Shown here piece after piece: positions 24,147-33,285 of a stretch of DNA of 40,138 nt. A model generated the notes under the pieces. The model was given only the letters and a program-made list of their open reading frames with translations. It searched no databases and was not told the DNA's origin. Source of the DNA: JAKSCF01 sp028279945. GTDB lineage: Bacteria > Bacillota > Clostridia > Peptostreptococcales > JAAYPU01. The position numbers were made by a program, and so were the translations under genes. The DNA lies in NCBI GenBank assembly GCA_028279945.1, contig JANQMT010000186.1:1-40138 (forward strand), in the 5' to 3' direction. Position 1 is the stretch's first letter. Each line of letters begins with the position of its first letter.

Positions 24147-25109
24147 ATGGATTGGATTGAAGCAGTTATCTATACGACTTCAGAAGGGATTGAACCCATA
24201 ACAGGTGTTTTGATTCAAAATGGGATTGAAAGCTTTGTTATTGAAGACCCTGAAGAATATGAATACCTATTACATCATCCATCCAATTGGGATTATGTAG
24301 ATGATGAAACGATAGAAAAAAATAAAGATATTGAGACTAATATAAAAATATATGTTGAAGATAATGAAGAGGGTAAAAAGGCGTTATTTGCATTACAAAA
24401 TGTTCTGAATCATTTAAAGCTTGACCCATCATTAGACTTAGGAACTCTTAAGATGACGTTAAAGAATGTCAAAGACGAAGATTGGGTGAACAATTGGAAA
24501 GCTTATTTTAAACCTATTCACATTACCGATAACATCATTATTAAGCCACAATGGGAAGAATATGAAAGACAAAGCCAAGACGATATTGTTATCGATATTG
24601 AGCCAGGAATGGCATTTGGTACAGGTACTCATGAAACCACAGCTATGTGCATTATGTTATTGGAAAAGTACTTAGCTCAAAAGGATGTCGTACTAGATGT
24701 GGGATGCGGGTCAGGAATATTATCTATTGTTGCAGCAAAGCTGGGCGCAGAGAAGGTTTTTGGTATTGACATTGATCCGGTAGCAGTGGAAGTGGCCCTT
24801 AAAAACGTAAAAGAAAACCATATAGATGATATAATCCATATTTTCCAAGGCGATTTAGCAAAAGATAATGATGTCAAAGCTGACATTGTTGTGGCCAATA
24901 TAATAGCAGATGCGGTTATGATGCTTTCCAAAGATATTTTAAAAAATTTAAAAGGAAAGAAATTATTGATTGCGTCTGGAATTATACTTGAAAAAGAAAA
25001 TCAGGTATTATGTGCTCTGAAAGATAATGGATTTGAGATATTAGAAATTATGCATAAAGGGGAATGGACTGCATTGGTAGCGAGAGGCAATTCAGGAGTA
25101 AAAAGATGA
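24147..25109 (+). CDS. prmA: Ribosomal protein L11 methyltransferase
   Basis: The 320-residue enzyme methylates ribosomal protein L11 with S-adenosylmethionine. The N-terminal L11-recognition domain (about 1-130) is followed by the methyltransferase domain, with the PrmA marker MAFGTGTHETT, motif I VLDVGCGSGILSI, FGIDIDPVAVE and VVANIIADAV. CGGAGGG lies before the ATG. The gene overlaps rsmE by four bases (ATGA), so translation is coupled. It usually follows dnaJ in Clostridia. Confidence 0.96.
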   Translation: MDWIEAVIYTTSEGIEPITGVLIQNGIESFVIEDPEEYEYLLHHPSNWDYVDDETIEKNKDIETNIKIYVEDNEEGKKALFALQNVLNHLKLDPSLDLGTLKMTLKNVKDEDWVNNWKAYFKPIHITDNIIIKPQWEEYERQSQDDIVIDIEPGMAFGTGTHETTAMCIMLLEKYLAQKDVVLDVGCGSGILSIVAAKLGAEKVFGIDIDPVAVEVALKNVKENHIDDIIHIFQGDLAKDNDVKADIVVANIIADAVMMLSKDILKNLKGKKLLIASGIILEKENQVLCALKDNGFEILEIMHKGEWTALVARGNSGVKR

Positions 25110-25840
25110 ATCGTTTTTTTGTTAAAAAACTAAACATTTCTCATCATACAATAACCATTGATGATAAAGACGATATCAAACATATTACAAAAGTATTGCG
25201 CTTAAAAGAAGATGACAAACTGGAGATTTCGGACACTGAGCAATATGAATATGTTGGAAAGATAAAAGAGATATTAAGTGATAGAGTTGAATTGGATATC
25301 ATAGAAAAGAATGTTTTTCAAAGAGATCCAAAATGTAAAATATCACTTTATCAAAGCATACCTAAACAGAGCAAAATGGAATATATTATTCAAAAGTGTG
25401 TTGAACTTGGCATAAGTGATGTTGTTCCTGTATTTACAAAAAGAACTGTTGTACAAGATAAAGGGAATTTTCATAAAAAGGTTGATCGTTGGCAAAAAAT
25501 TGCTATGGAAGCCGCAAAACAAAGTAAAAGAGGAATTATCCCTCAAGTTAAAAATCCATTATCCTTTAAAGAGATGTTGAGTGATATCAAAGAGAAAGAT
25601 TTGATTTTGTTCCTGTATGAAAATGAAAAAGACATTTCTATTAAGCAGGTATTAAGAAACCAAATGGATGCACAACGTATTGCAATTATTGTGGGTCCTG
25701 AAGGTGGATTTTCAGATGAAGAAGTTGAGCAAGCATGTGACAGCGGTGCCCATTCTGTATCTTTGGGTAAAACCATTTTGAGAACAGAAACAGCTGGAGC
25801 AGCGTGTGTCGCTGTAGTATTATATGAATTGGAAGGTTGA
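25106..25840 (+). CDS. rsmE: 16S rRNA m3U1498 methyltransferase RsmE
   Basis: The start is the ATG at 25106, overlapping the prmA stop, with AGGAG upstream. The 244-residue SPOUT-class enzyme methylates U1498 of 16S rRNA. It has an N-terminal PUA-like domain (MNRFFVKKL, HITKVLRLKEDDKLEI) and the knotted C-terminal domain with KMEYIIQKCVELGI, IVGPEGGFSDEEV and SLGKTILRTETAG, which binds S-adenosylmethionine. mtaB follows after five bases. Confidence 0.96.
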   Translation: MNRFFVKKLNISHHTITIDDKDDIKHITKVLRLKEDDKLEISDTEQYEYVGKIKEILSDRVELDIIEKNVFQRDPKCKISLYQSIPKQSKMEYIIQKCVELGISDVVPVFTKRTVVQDKGNFHKKVDRWQKIAMEAAKQSKRGIIPQVKNPLSFKEMLSDIKEKDLILFLYENEKDISIKQVLRNQMDAQRIAIIVGPEGGFSDEEVEQACDSGAHSVSLGKTILRTETAGAACVAVVLYELEG

Positions 25841-25845
25841 TAAAA

Positions 25846-27150
25846 TTGAAAAAAGCTTCAATATATACTTTGGGATGCAAAGTCAATCAATATGAATCAC
25901 AAGCCATAAAGGAACAATTTGAGAAAAAAAATTATGAGATTGTGGAAGAAAATGAATATGCTGATGTATATGTGATCAATACATGTACCGTTACAAATTT
26001 GTCGGACAGAAAGTCCAGGCAAATTATTAGGCGAGCTAAACGCATGAATCCTGAAAGCATTATTGTGGTAACCGGTTGTTATGCTCAAATCAATCCTGAT
26101 GAAGTGAAAAAGATGGCTGAGGTAGATGCCGTTGTAGGCATCAATCAAAAGAATAACATTGTTCAATACGTTGAGGATTTAAAAGAAAAAGAACAGTATA
26201 TAGATGTAAAAGAACTTCAAGAAATTAAAGAATTTGAAGATATGAGTATCACTCAGATGAATACTCGCACAAGAGCTTACATAAAAATACAAGAGGGGTG
26301 TAATCAGTTTTGTGCTTACTGCATCATCCCATATGCAAGAGGCAGTATTCGAAGCAGAAAAATTAAATCCATAGTAGAAGAAGCTGAGAATATTATTAAT
26401 AACGGTATTCAGGAGATTGTTATTACGGGTATTAACGCTGCTCTTTATGGTGCTGATGCCAAAGAAGAAGGGACTCTGTTGGATGTTATTGAACAAATTA
26501 ATAATATTGAGGGTAAATTTAGAATACGATTAAGCTCTATTGAGCCTGCTGTCATTACAGATGAGTATATGAATCAATTGATGAGCTATGATAAATTATG
26601 CTCACATGTACATCTTTCTCTACAAAATGGCAGCCAGAAAATATTAGAGCGTATGAACCGTAGGTATTCGGTCAAGGAATATGAAAAGATCGTAACAAAA
26701 TTAAAAGAAAAAAGAAGCGACATGAATATAACCACCGATATTATTGTTGGATTTCCAGGTGAGACAGAGGATGATTTTTTGAAGACTTGCCGATTAGTAG
26801 AAACCATTGGTTTTGGGAAAGTGCACGTTTTTAAATATTCAAAGCGAAAAGGTACCAAAGCTGCTGAGATGAAACAGCAAGTGGATGGTATAACAAAAAG
26901 CAAAAGAAGCAGTGAATTAATCCATGTATCTGAGACTGTAGCAAGCAAATTTAACGAACAATTTATTGGTAGAATGCTGGAAGTGCTGTTTGAAATAAAA
27001 AACCAAAGTACAGGCTATTATGAAGGTTTAACGGATAATTATATAAAGGTATATTGTAAAAGTGATACAAATATTGAAAACCGGTTTGTGAAAGTTATGA
27101 TGGCTGAGTTATTTGAAGATGGAATAAAAGGAATCATAAAAAATCAGTAA
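25846..27150 (+). CDS. mtaB: tRNA t6A37 methylthiotransferase MtaB
   Basis: I chose the TTG at 25846, nine bases after GGAAGG; the in-frame TTG at 25837 touches that site. The 434-residue radical SAM enzyme converts t6A37 of tRNA to its 2-methylthio form. The N-terminal domain holds the three cysteines of the auxiliary [4Fe-4S] cluster: Cys11 (LGCKVNQYE), Cys47 (NTCTVT) and Cys78 (TGCYAQ). The radical SAM motif is Cys152-x3-Cys156-x2-Cys159 (GCNQFCAYC), and a TRAM-like C-terminus follows. It is the third gene of the prmA-rsmE-mtaB group, a common clostridial order. Confidence 0.95.
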   Translation: MKKASIYTLGCKVNQYESQAIKEQFEKKNYEIVEENEYADVYVINTCTVTNLSDRKSRQIIRRAKRMNPESIIVVTGCYAQINPDEVKKMAEVDAVVGINQKNNIVQYVEDLKEKEQYIDVKELQEIKEFEDMSITQMNTRTRAYIKIQEGCNQFCAYCIIPYARGSIRSRKIKSIVEEAENIINNGIQEIVITGINAALYGADAKEEGTLLDVIEQINNIEGKFRIRLSSIEPAVITDEYMNQLMSYDKLCSHVHLSLQNGSQKILERMNRRYSVKEYEKIVTKLKEKRSDMNITTDIIVGFPGETEDDFLKTCRLVETIGFGKVHVFKYSKRKGTKAAEMKQQVDGITKSKRSSELIHVSETVASKFNEQFIGRMLEVLFEIKNQSTGYYEGLTDNYIKVYCKSDTNIENRFVKVMMAELFEDGIKGIIKNQ

Positions 27151-27231
27151 ATATTTTCTTTTCAAAAAATTATTTTATGGTATACTTTTAAATAGATAAT
27201 AGATATTCAAACTGAACTGGAGGTGAATATT

Positions 27232-27573
27232 ATGTCCGATTGCATTTTTTGTAAAATTGCATCAAAGGAAATTCCTTCAGCAATTGTATATGAAGATGAG
27301 CAAATGCTTGCTTTTAAAGATATAGAACCTCAAGCACCTGTCCATGTGTTATTGATTCCTAAAAAACACATCGACTCGGCCAATACGGTGGCAGAGGAAG
27401 ATATTGATCTCATAGGTAAAATGTTCTTAAAAATAAAAGATATTGCTGAAGATTTAGGTTTGGATAATGGCTATAGAATTGTTAATAACTGCGGTAGTGA
27501 TGGGCTTCAGACAGTCCAACACCTACATTTTCATTTGTTGGGTGGACGAAAAATGCAGTGGCCACCAGGTTGA
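27232..27573 (+). CDS. HIT family nucleotide-binding protein
   Basis: I chose the ATG at 27232 with GGAGGTG eight bases upstream; a GTG at 27223 overlaps that site. The 113-residue histidine triad protein has H97-x-H99-x-H101 in QHLHFHLLGG, and CIFCK near the start (C4, C7), typical of the HINT branch. Such proteins hydrolyse purine nucleoside phosphoramidates and related nucleotide adducts in the cytoplasm. The order mtaB, HIT, rpsU, yqeY is frequent in Clostridia. Confidence 0.95.
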   Translation: MSDCIFCKIASKEIPSAIVYEDEQMLAFKDIEPQAPVHVLLIPKKHIDSANTVAEEDIDLIGKMFLKIKDIAEDLGLDNGYRIVNNCGSDGLQTVQHLHFHLLGGRKMQWPPG

Positions 27574-27575
27574 TG

Positions 27576-27604
27576 TTGATTATTGAACAAAAATAGGATA
27601 TAAT
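27576..27604 (+). promoter_or_regulatory. Sigma-A promoter of rpsU-yqeY
   Basis: TTGATT (27576-27581), a 17-base spacer and a perfect TATAAT (27599-27604) stand about 80 bases before rpsU. The -35 begins just after the HIT gene's stop. Confidence 0.65.
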
Positions 27605-27682
27605 ATTATCTGCTATAATTTACTTGCCTTGTATTCTATAATGATGGCAGAATATTTCATTGTACGGAGGGAGGGATAAAAC

Positions 27683-27862
27683 ATGGCACAAGTAATAGTA
27701 AGAGATAATGAAAGCTTAGAAAGTGCATTGAAGAGATTTAAACGTTCATGTGCAAGAGATGGCGTTATGTCAGAATTAAGAAAAAGAGAACATTATGAAA
27801 AACCTAGTGTAAAGAGAAAGAAAAAATCCGAAGCAGCAAGAAAAAAGGCTAAAAAATATTAA
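27683..27862 (+). CDS. rpsU: 30S ribosomal protein S21
   Basis: The 59-residue basic protein starts MAQVIVRDNESLESALKRFK and ends in a Lys/Arg-rich tail (RKKKSEAARKKAKKY), as usual for S21. It binds the small subunit near the anti-Shine-Dalgarno end of 16S rRNA. GGAGGGAGGGA precedes the ATG, an extended and unusually strong site. It lies 21 bases before yqeY, the classic rpsU-yqeY pair. Confidence 0.97.
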   Translation: MAQVIVRDNESLESALKRFKRSCARDGVMSELRKREHYEKPSVKRKKKSEAARKKAKKY

Positions 27863-27883
27863 TTATAAACGAGGTGTATTAGT

Positions 27884-28327
27884 ATGTCTTTGAAAGACAG
27901 GCTTAGTGCTGAATTTAAAGATGCCTTAAAAAATAAAGACAGCATTCGTAAAAATGTAATTAATATGGTTCGGGCTGCCATTAAGCAATATGAAGTAGAT
28001 CATAGAGAAGAGCTTGATGAACAGGGTGTGCAAAATGTCATTGCAAAGCAAATTAAAATGAGAAAAGACGCTCTAAAGGATTTTGAAAAAGGTGGAAGAG
28101 AAGATTTAATAGCTGAATATAAAGCAGAAATAGATGTTCTTTCGCAATATATGCCTAAGCAGCTTACTGAGGAACAAATTACCCAAATTGTTAAAGACGC
28201 CATGTTAGAGACAGGCATTCAAGACAAAAAAGGTATGGGGAAGCTCATGGGCGCAGTCATGCCTAAGGTAAAAGGTAAGGCTGATGGTAATATAGTCAGA
28301 AAAGTAGTTGAAAATATATTACATTAA
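27884..28327 (+). CDS. yqeY: GatB/YqeY domain-containing protein
   Basis: The 147-residue protein is YqeY: an N-terminal helical bundle (LKDRLSAEFKDALKNKDSIRKNVINM), and a C-terminal domain like the tail of GatB (LSQYMPKQLTEEQI, GMGKLMGAVMPKVKGKADGN). In GatB this domain touches tRNA. YqeY's own role is not settled; a tRNA-related function is inferred. GAGGTG lies before the ATG. A terminator follows. Confidence 0.95.
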   Translation: MSLKDRLSAEFKDALKNKDSIRKNVINMVRAAIKQYEVDHREELDEQGVQNVIAKQIKMRKDALKDFEKGGREDLIAEYKAEIDVLSQYMPKQLTEEQITQIVKDAMLETGIQDKKGMGKLMGAVMPKVKGKADGNIVRKVVENILH

Positions 28328-28330
28328 AAA

Positions 28331-28356
28331 ATGACCTACATAAGGTCATTTTTTTT
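28331..28356 (+). terminator. yqeY rho-independent terminator
   Basis: ATGACCT pairs with AGGTCAT around ACATA, followed by eight T. It closes the rpsU-yqeY unit. Confidence 0.9.
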
Positions 28357-28426
28357 GAACTTATCGAAAAAGTAGTAACAAATTCAATGGAAGTAAAATC
28401 ATTATAGGAGATTAATAATAAATAAT

Positions 28427-30091
28427 ATGAATTTTAAAACTTTTATGGATAAGGTAAAGTCCAATGTAGACAAAATGGAAAAGAACGAATTGGTTGATTT
28501 TATTTTTGAGCTGGCACGTTTGACTAAAGAAGCAGACCGAATGGACTTTTTACAGAAATTCAAACAGTACAATAGGCAAGACAGGAAAGCTGAATTGGAA
28601 AAGATATATCAGTTTTGCAATTCCATAGAGAATATGGATATATGTCTAAGCTGCTCAAATTATGAAGATTATGATAATGACTATTGGGGGGAGCGCGATT
28701 GGATATATGAATATAGTGATCCGTTTGCTATAGGTAAGACATTGAAAGAAGCATTCTTGCTTGCAAAAAATTTAGTATATGAAAAATCTTATATAGAGGC
28801 TGACAGATTGTATGACCGTTTGTTTTCACTAAATATATTTGCGTGCTACGAAGGTTCAGATGAAATGCTTGATAACCAACTTGATATTGAAGAAGCCGTT
28901 AATGAAAAAATTGTATATATTGATTTGACCGAAGTTTGCAATCATTTTTTATATACAGCCTATCAGGCAACTACAGATAAGAAACGCATTGAAGCAATAT
29001 ATCATAAATATCAAATGTCATCATTTCAACAGGTTTCTTTGGAGGGGATGCTTTCAGTTGGACCTGAACCAATAAATGAAATAGAAGAATTTATGACAGA
29101 ATTTAATAAGTTTTTGAGAAATAAAACTGGAGATCTAGTATCTCGGCTTTTAAGTGAGACAATTCCATATATAAAAATGGATGCTGCTGAACTTGCAAGA
29201 GAGTCAGCCGCCATTCATCCTAGTATTTATTACAATTTATGTAAAGAAGCAATAGCTGAAAAATCTTTTGAAAAGACCATTCAACTAGGGAAGGATGCTA
29301 TAGATAATGTTCCTAAAAAATTGAAAATGCGAAGTAAAATTGCATATTTGATTGCCGATGTATATAAAGCAGTCAATGACGTAGAGGGATATAATCAATA
29401 TATGGTCGAAGGATTTATTTCTGATTCATCACCCATTAACTTTCTAAAACTTTTTGATAAGTGCAGTAAAGATAAAATTGATGAAGCATATCGCATAACC
29501 AGTAACGTACCAATAAACACGACGAGTTTGTATCCCTTTGATGTATCAGAATTAGATGAAAATTTCTCTACGTCCAATGAACGGTCTATTATTCGATTTT
29601 TGAATGGGGATTTTGAGTATGCCAAGAAAAATTGTATAATGGATAAAGAATATCTTGGGTGGAGTACATCCTATAAAGGATTATGTATCTCATTATTTCT
29701 TATATTGCTTGAAAATGGCAATAAACCATCAAAAGCAAAAAGGGAAATAACAAATTTTATTATAAGAAGAATTGAAAATTCTTATTACGTACAGAACATT
29801 GAGTATTATGAAGCATTATTACAAAAGTGGAAAACGAATATACCAATAAATAATGTAAAAGATCTATATATAAATTGGATAAGTATAGAAGTGGATAAAA
29901 GAGTTAATGCTGTTGTAGGAGGCGGATTTCGTGATAGCTATTATAAAGGAGCACAATTGATTATATATCTTGGACAAATTCTTGAATCAAACGGTGAAAT
30001 GGGCGCCACACTGAGACTTGTTGAAAAATATAGAAAACTGTATTCAAGGAAACGAGCGTTTAAAGGTGAGTTGAATAATTTGTTGGACTAA
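28427..30091 (+). CDS. Large helical-repeat protein of unknown function
   Basis: The 554-residue protein is not a family I can name. It looks all-helical and TPR-like: repeated units such as LKEAFLLAKNLVYEKSYIEA, YNLCKEAIAEKSFEKTIQLG and MRSKIAYLIADVYKAVNDV. It has no signal peptide or membrane segment. The end (QLIIYLGQILESNGEMGA and LVEKYRKLYSRKRAFKGEL) resembles the C-terminal region of proteins associated with SWIM zinc fingers, which is an inference. The ATG lies about 13 bases from an AGGAG site, a wide spacing, so the start is less certain. With the next gene it interrupts the usual yqeY-yqfC order and is probably an accessory insertion. Confidence 0.75.
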   Translation: MNFKTFMDKVKSNVDKMEKNELVDFIFELARLTKEADRMDFLQKFKQYNRQDRKAELEKIYQFCNSIENMDICLSCSNYEDYDNDYWGERDWIYEYSDPFAIGKTLKEAFLLAKNLVYEKSYIEADRLYDRLFSLNIFACYEGSDEMLDNQLDIEEAVNEKIVYIDLTEVCNHFLYTAYQATTDKKRIEAIYHKYQMSSFQQVSLEGMLSVGPEPINEIEEFMTEFNKFLRNKTGDLVSRLLSETIPYIKMDAAELARESAAIHPSIYYNLCKEAIAEKSFEKTIQLGKDAIDNVPKKLKMRSKIAYLIADVYKAVNDVEGYNQYMVEGFISDSSPINFLKLFDKCSKDKIDEAYRITSNVPINTTSLYPFDVSELDENFSTSNERSIIRFLNGDFEYAKKNCIMDKEYLGWSTSYKGLCISLFLILLENGNKPSKAKREITNFIIRRIENSYYVQNIEYYEALLQKWKTNIPINNVKDLYINWISIEVDKRVNAVVGGGFRDSYYKGAQLIIYLGQILESNGEMGATLRLVEKYRKLYSRKRAFKGELNNLLD

Positions 30092-30145
30092 TTCAAACAA
30101 CGAAAAAAGGAAAAGATTAGAGTTGTATTAAATTAAGGTGATAAA

Positions 30146-30736
30146 ATGGGAAACAAAAGATCAAGAGTAAGAGTGCATTTAAATAGAGAGTCTGAAATTC
30201 TTGAACTTTCTAAAGAAGAAATAAAACATATACTAAGAGCAGCAGACGAAATTATTGGTATTGCTGGTCGCTCTATGCTTGCAAAAATATTAAAAGGTTC
30301 AAAAGATAAAAAACTCTTAGAATATTCCTTGGATAAGTGCCCGAGTTATGGCTATTATAGTAATAAAACAATTGCTCAAATAACAGAAATTATAGACTGG
30401 ATGATATTGAATAAATATTTAAGAATTACATACAATGAACGTTTACCAATGATTGCTTTTACTGAATTGGGATGGGAATTATACAAACCTATTTATGCTA
30501 ATGAACTTATAGGCAGAATGATATCAAAGGATATATCTAATTTAAATAAATTAGTAAATGAAATGAAAGATGTTAATAGAGAAGTGGTAATATTACTCTT
30601 AGATATTATTGTAGAGAATAACTTAATGGATACAATAGAATTTCTAGTAAAGTGGAAGCAAAGTGCATACAAAAAAGTAGCTAAGAAGATACGTTATGCC
30701 TTAAAACAATTAGAAAATAATAACAATTTATTGTAG
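30146..30736 (+). CDS. RQC-minor-type DNA-binding protein
   Basis: The 196-residue protein contains the winged-helix RQC module known from the end of RecQ helicases: RSMLAKILKGSKDKKLLEYSL, the CPSYGYYSNKTIAQITEIIDWMI turn and YLRITYNERLPMIAFTELGWELY. This matches the RQC-minor-1 type family, which has the RQC domain without a helicase. RQC domains bind branched or G-rich DNA. The C-terminus (about 120-196) is helical and rich in charge. AAGGTGAT precedes the ATG, 55 bases after the helical-repeat gene, so the two are probably cotranscribed. The biological role is unknown. Confidence 0.8.
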   Translation: MGNKRSRVRVHLNRESEILELSKEEIKHILRAADEIIGIAGRSMLAKILKGSKDKKLLEYSLDKCPSYGYYSNKTIAQITEIIDWMILNKYLRITYNERLPMIAFTELGWELYKPIYANELIGRMISKDISNLNKLVNEMKDVNREVVILLLDIIVENNLMDTIEFLVKWKQSAYKKVAKKIRYALKQLENNNNLL

Positions 30737-30855
30737 ATGTGTATTAACCATGTACTTATCTTTTGACCCTCGTCTTTTCTTATCTCAGTTCCCTAATCAT
30801 AAATCCTAAATCATATTCATACTATTAGTAAGAGTAAAAACAAGGAGAAGTAAGT

Positions 30856-31113
30856 ATGGAAATAGATATGGACTTACTATTTGATTTTTCTTTGAATCTG
30901 CCTCGTATTGTAGTATCCAGTAACTTAGTGATTATAGATAACGTCAAAAGCATTATGTCGTTTTCAAGTACCGGAATGGTTGCAGATACAGGTGCACGTT
31001 TTACTGCTGTTAGCGGAGAAGACATAACTATAAGAAATCTAAAAGATGATAGAGTTGTTCTAATAGGTAAAATCAATTCTGTAGAATTCTTTCCAAATAA
31101 AAAGGGTGATTAA
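30856..31113 (+). CDS. yqfC: Sporulation protein YqfC
   Basis: The 85-residue protein has the YqfC/YabP pattern: a beta-rich protein with LPRIVVSSNLVIIDNVKSIM and IRNLKDDRVVLIGKINSVEF. In Bacillus, yqfC is in the sigma-E regulon and is followed by yqfD, as here (three bases apart). AAGGAGA lies eight bases before the ATG. The molecular function is unknown; mother-cell expression is inferred from the family. Confidence 0.93.
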   Translation: MEIDMDLLFDFSLNLPRIVVSSNLVIIDNVKSIMSFSSTGMVADTGARFTAVSGEDITIRNLKDDRVVLIGKINSVEFFPNKKGD

Positions 31114-31116
31114 TGG

Positions 31117-32286
31117 GTGTTTTCTAAATTTTTTCTAAAAGGGTATAATAAAATAAGAGTTGAAGGCTTTAGACTCAATCAATTTCTTTCAGACTGTTTA
31201 AATGACAGCGTAGAATTAAAGCATATCCATAAAATTGACGATTTCACCATGGATTGCACGCTTTCTCAGAAAAAACTCAATAAAATAATGAAAAAAAAGC
31301 GGAATAAAAAATATAGGATTACAATTTTAAAAACGGGCGGATTACCCAATTACGGTAAGAAAGCCGGATACAAAAAAGGTTTTATTCTAGGCTTTTTTAT
31401 TTTTATTTCGTTATTGTACTACCAATCTCTGTTTATCACAGAAATCGAAATAAAGGGCAATGAAACCATCAAAGAATCTGCATTGCGTTCATCTTTGGCA
31501 GAAATAGGTATAATAGAAGGCAATAAAAAAAACTATGATTTGGACGAAATAAAAAAGTGTTTGTATAAAGAATATGAAGATATTGCTTGGCTGGGCATGA
31601 AATATTCCGGCAACAAAGTTACAGTAGAGGTGGTAGAAAAAAGAAAACCGCCAGAAATTATTGCATATGATATTCCGTGTGATATAGTAGCTAGAAAAAA
31701 GGGATATGTGGAAAAAGTCATTACGAAATATGGGACACCATTAGTTAAAAAAGGAGACTTTATCAATAAAGGTGATATTTTAATTTCCAGCATGGTGATA
31801 GAAGAAAGTGGAGATATAAGGTATGTTCACTCATTAGGTGAAGTTCACGCAAAAATTATTTATAGATTTATTATTACTGAGGAAAAAACGGAAACAATAA
31901 AAAGTGAAACAGGAAAACAGCAGTACGGAATGAATTTGAGAATTGGAGACACAAATATTAATTCCGGAACATTATTTCTATCTTTTGACCATTATAGAAG
32001 AAAAGAATCGGAAATATTTAAATCTTTCACACCTTTTCCAATTGAATTATGTCTCATTAAATATGAAGACTTAGATGTCACTGTACGAGAGCGGCAAAAA
32101 AAAGAAATCGAAGAGAGCATAATGGTAAAAGTTAAAGAACTTATTGAGAAAAATATTCCTGAGGATGCAGAAATAGCAAATAAAGATTTGATGTTTAGTC
32201 AAGAAAAAAATATAATAAAAGTAAGGGTTATGATTGAAGCCATTGAAGAAATAGGTCAAGAAGTCAGAACCATACCGTTATATTAA
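31117..32286 (+). CDS. yqfD: Sporulation protein YqfD
   Basis: The 389-residue protein starts with GTG at 31117 after AAGGGTGAT. It has a cytoplasmic N-terminal domain (about 1-85), one membrane segment (about 89-106, GFILGFFIFISLLYYQSLF) and an outer domain with POTRA/FtsQ-like features (ITEIEIKGNETIKESALRSSL) and IAWLGMKYSGNKVTVEVVEKR. YqfD is needed for normal sporulation in Bacillus under sigma-E, at the mother-cell membrane. It is paired with yqfC and followed by phoH. Confidence 0.94.
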   Translation: MFSKFFLKGYNKIRVEGFRLNQFLSDCLNDSVELKHIHKIDDFTMDCTLSQKKLNKIMKKKRNKKYRITILKTGGLPNYGKKAGYKKGFILGFFIFISLLYYQSLFITEIEIKGNETIKESALRSSLAEIGIIEGNKKNYDLDEIKKCLYKEYEDIAWLGMKYSGNKVTVEVVEKRKPPEIIAYDIPCDIVARKKGYVEKVITKYGTPLVKKGDFINKGDILISSMVIEESGDIRYVHSLGEVHAKIIYRFIITEEKTETIKSETGKQQYGMNLRIGDTNINSGTLFLSFDHYRRKESEIFKSFTPFPIELCLIKYEDLDVTVRERQKKEIEESIMVKVKELIEKNIPEDAEIANKDLMFSQEKNIIKVRVMIEAIEEIGQEVRTIPLY

Positions 32287-32308
32287 GAATAACTGAGGGA
32301 GGATGTCT

Positions 32309-33277
32309 TTGGAAATTACTCAACAAAAAGAAGAACGAAGAATTGGGATTAATAACCCACAGCACCTTAATGAACTATTTGGAAATTTGGACAATAATTT
32401 AAAGATTATTTTAGACAATTTTGATGTCAATATCATACAAAGAAATGATGAAATCATTATTAAAGGTAATGATGCCAATATAGTGGAAAGCATTATTACT
32501 GAATTGTTAACGATTATTGAAAGTGGAAATACTTTAGATACACAGAAAGTCAATTATGTTATCAAATTAAAAAGAGAAGGCATTTCCTATGCTGACAATC
32601 GTATGGAGAAGGATATTGTTTGCGTTACCTACAAAGGCAAGACAATAAAACCCAAAACAATCGGTCAAAAACAATATATCAATGCTCTACGAAAGAATGA
32701 TATTGTATTTGGAATCGGACCTGCAGGTACAGGCAAAACCTATTTGGCTATGGCTATGGCTGTCAATGCGTTTAAAAATAAAGAGGTGAGCAAAATTATA
32801 TTAACACGCCCTGCAGTTGAAGCCGGTGAAAGACTAGGTTTTCTACCCGGGGATTTACAGGACAAAGTAGACCCTTATTTAAGACCGCTTTATGATGCGC
32901 TTTATGATATATGGGGACAAGAAACCGTAGCACGATACAAAGAAAGAGAATTAATAGAGATTGTTCCACTGGCCTATATGAGAGGCAGAACTTTAGACAA
33001 CTCATTTATTATTTTAGATGAAGCACAAAATACTACAAAAGAGCAAATGAAAATGTTTTTAACTAGGATGGGCTTTGGCTCAAAGGTAGTGGTGACGGGA
33101 GATATTACACAAGTGGATTTACCTAAAGGCGGCGACTCTGGATTAAAGGAAGCAAAGAAAATACTGGAAGGCATTAATGGTATTTCTTTTTCGTATCTTA
33201 GAGACAGCGACATTGTAAGGCACCCATTGGTACAAAAAATTATAAAAGCTTATGATAAATATTCATCCAAAAGGTAG
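32309..33277 (+). CDS. phoH: PhoH family ATPase
   Basis: I chose the TTG at 32309, six bases after GGAGG; the in-frame ATG at 32303 directly abuts that site. The 322-residue protein has an N-terminal nucleic-acid-binding-like region (about 1-110) and the PhoH P-loop domain: Walker A GIGPAGTGKTYLAM (about residue 136), LTRPAVEAGERLGFLPGDL, FIILDEAQNTT (Walker B) and VVTGDITQVDLP. The family is linked to RNA metabolism and neighbours ybeY in most bacteria, as here. It is related to YlaK/PhoL-type proteins. Confidence 0.95.
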   Translation: MEITQQKEERRIGINNPQHLNELFGNLDNNLKIILDNFDVNIIQRNDEIIIKGNDANIVESIITELLTIIESGNTLDTQKVNYVIKLKREGISYADNRMEKDIVCVTYKGKTIKPKTIGQKQYINALRKNDIVFGIGPAGTGKTYLAMAMAVNAFKNKEVSKIILTRPAVEAGERLGFLPGDLQDKVDPYLRPLYDALYDIWGQETVARYKERELIEIVPLAYMRGRTLDNSFIILDEAQNTTKEQMKMFLTRMGFGSKVVVTGDITQVDLPKGGDSGLKEAKKILEGINGISFSYLRDSDIVRHPLVQKIIKAYDKYSSKR

Positions 33278-33285
33278 GTGAACAG

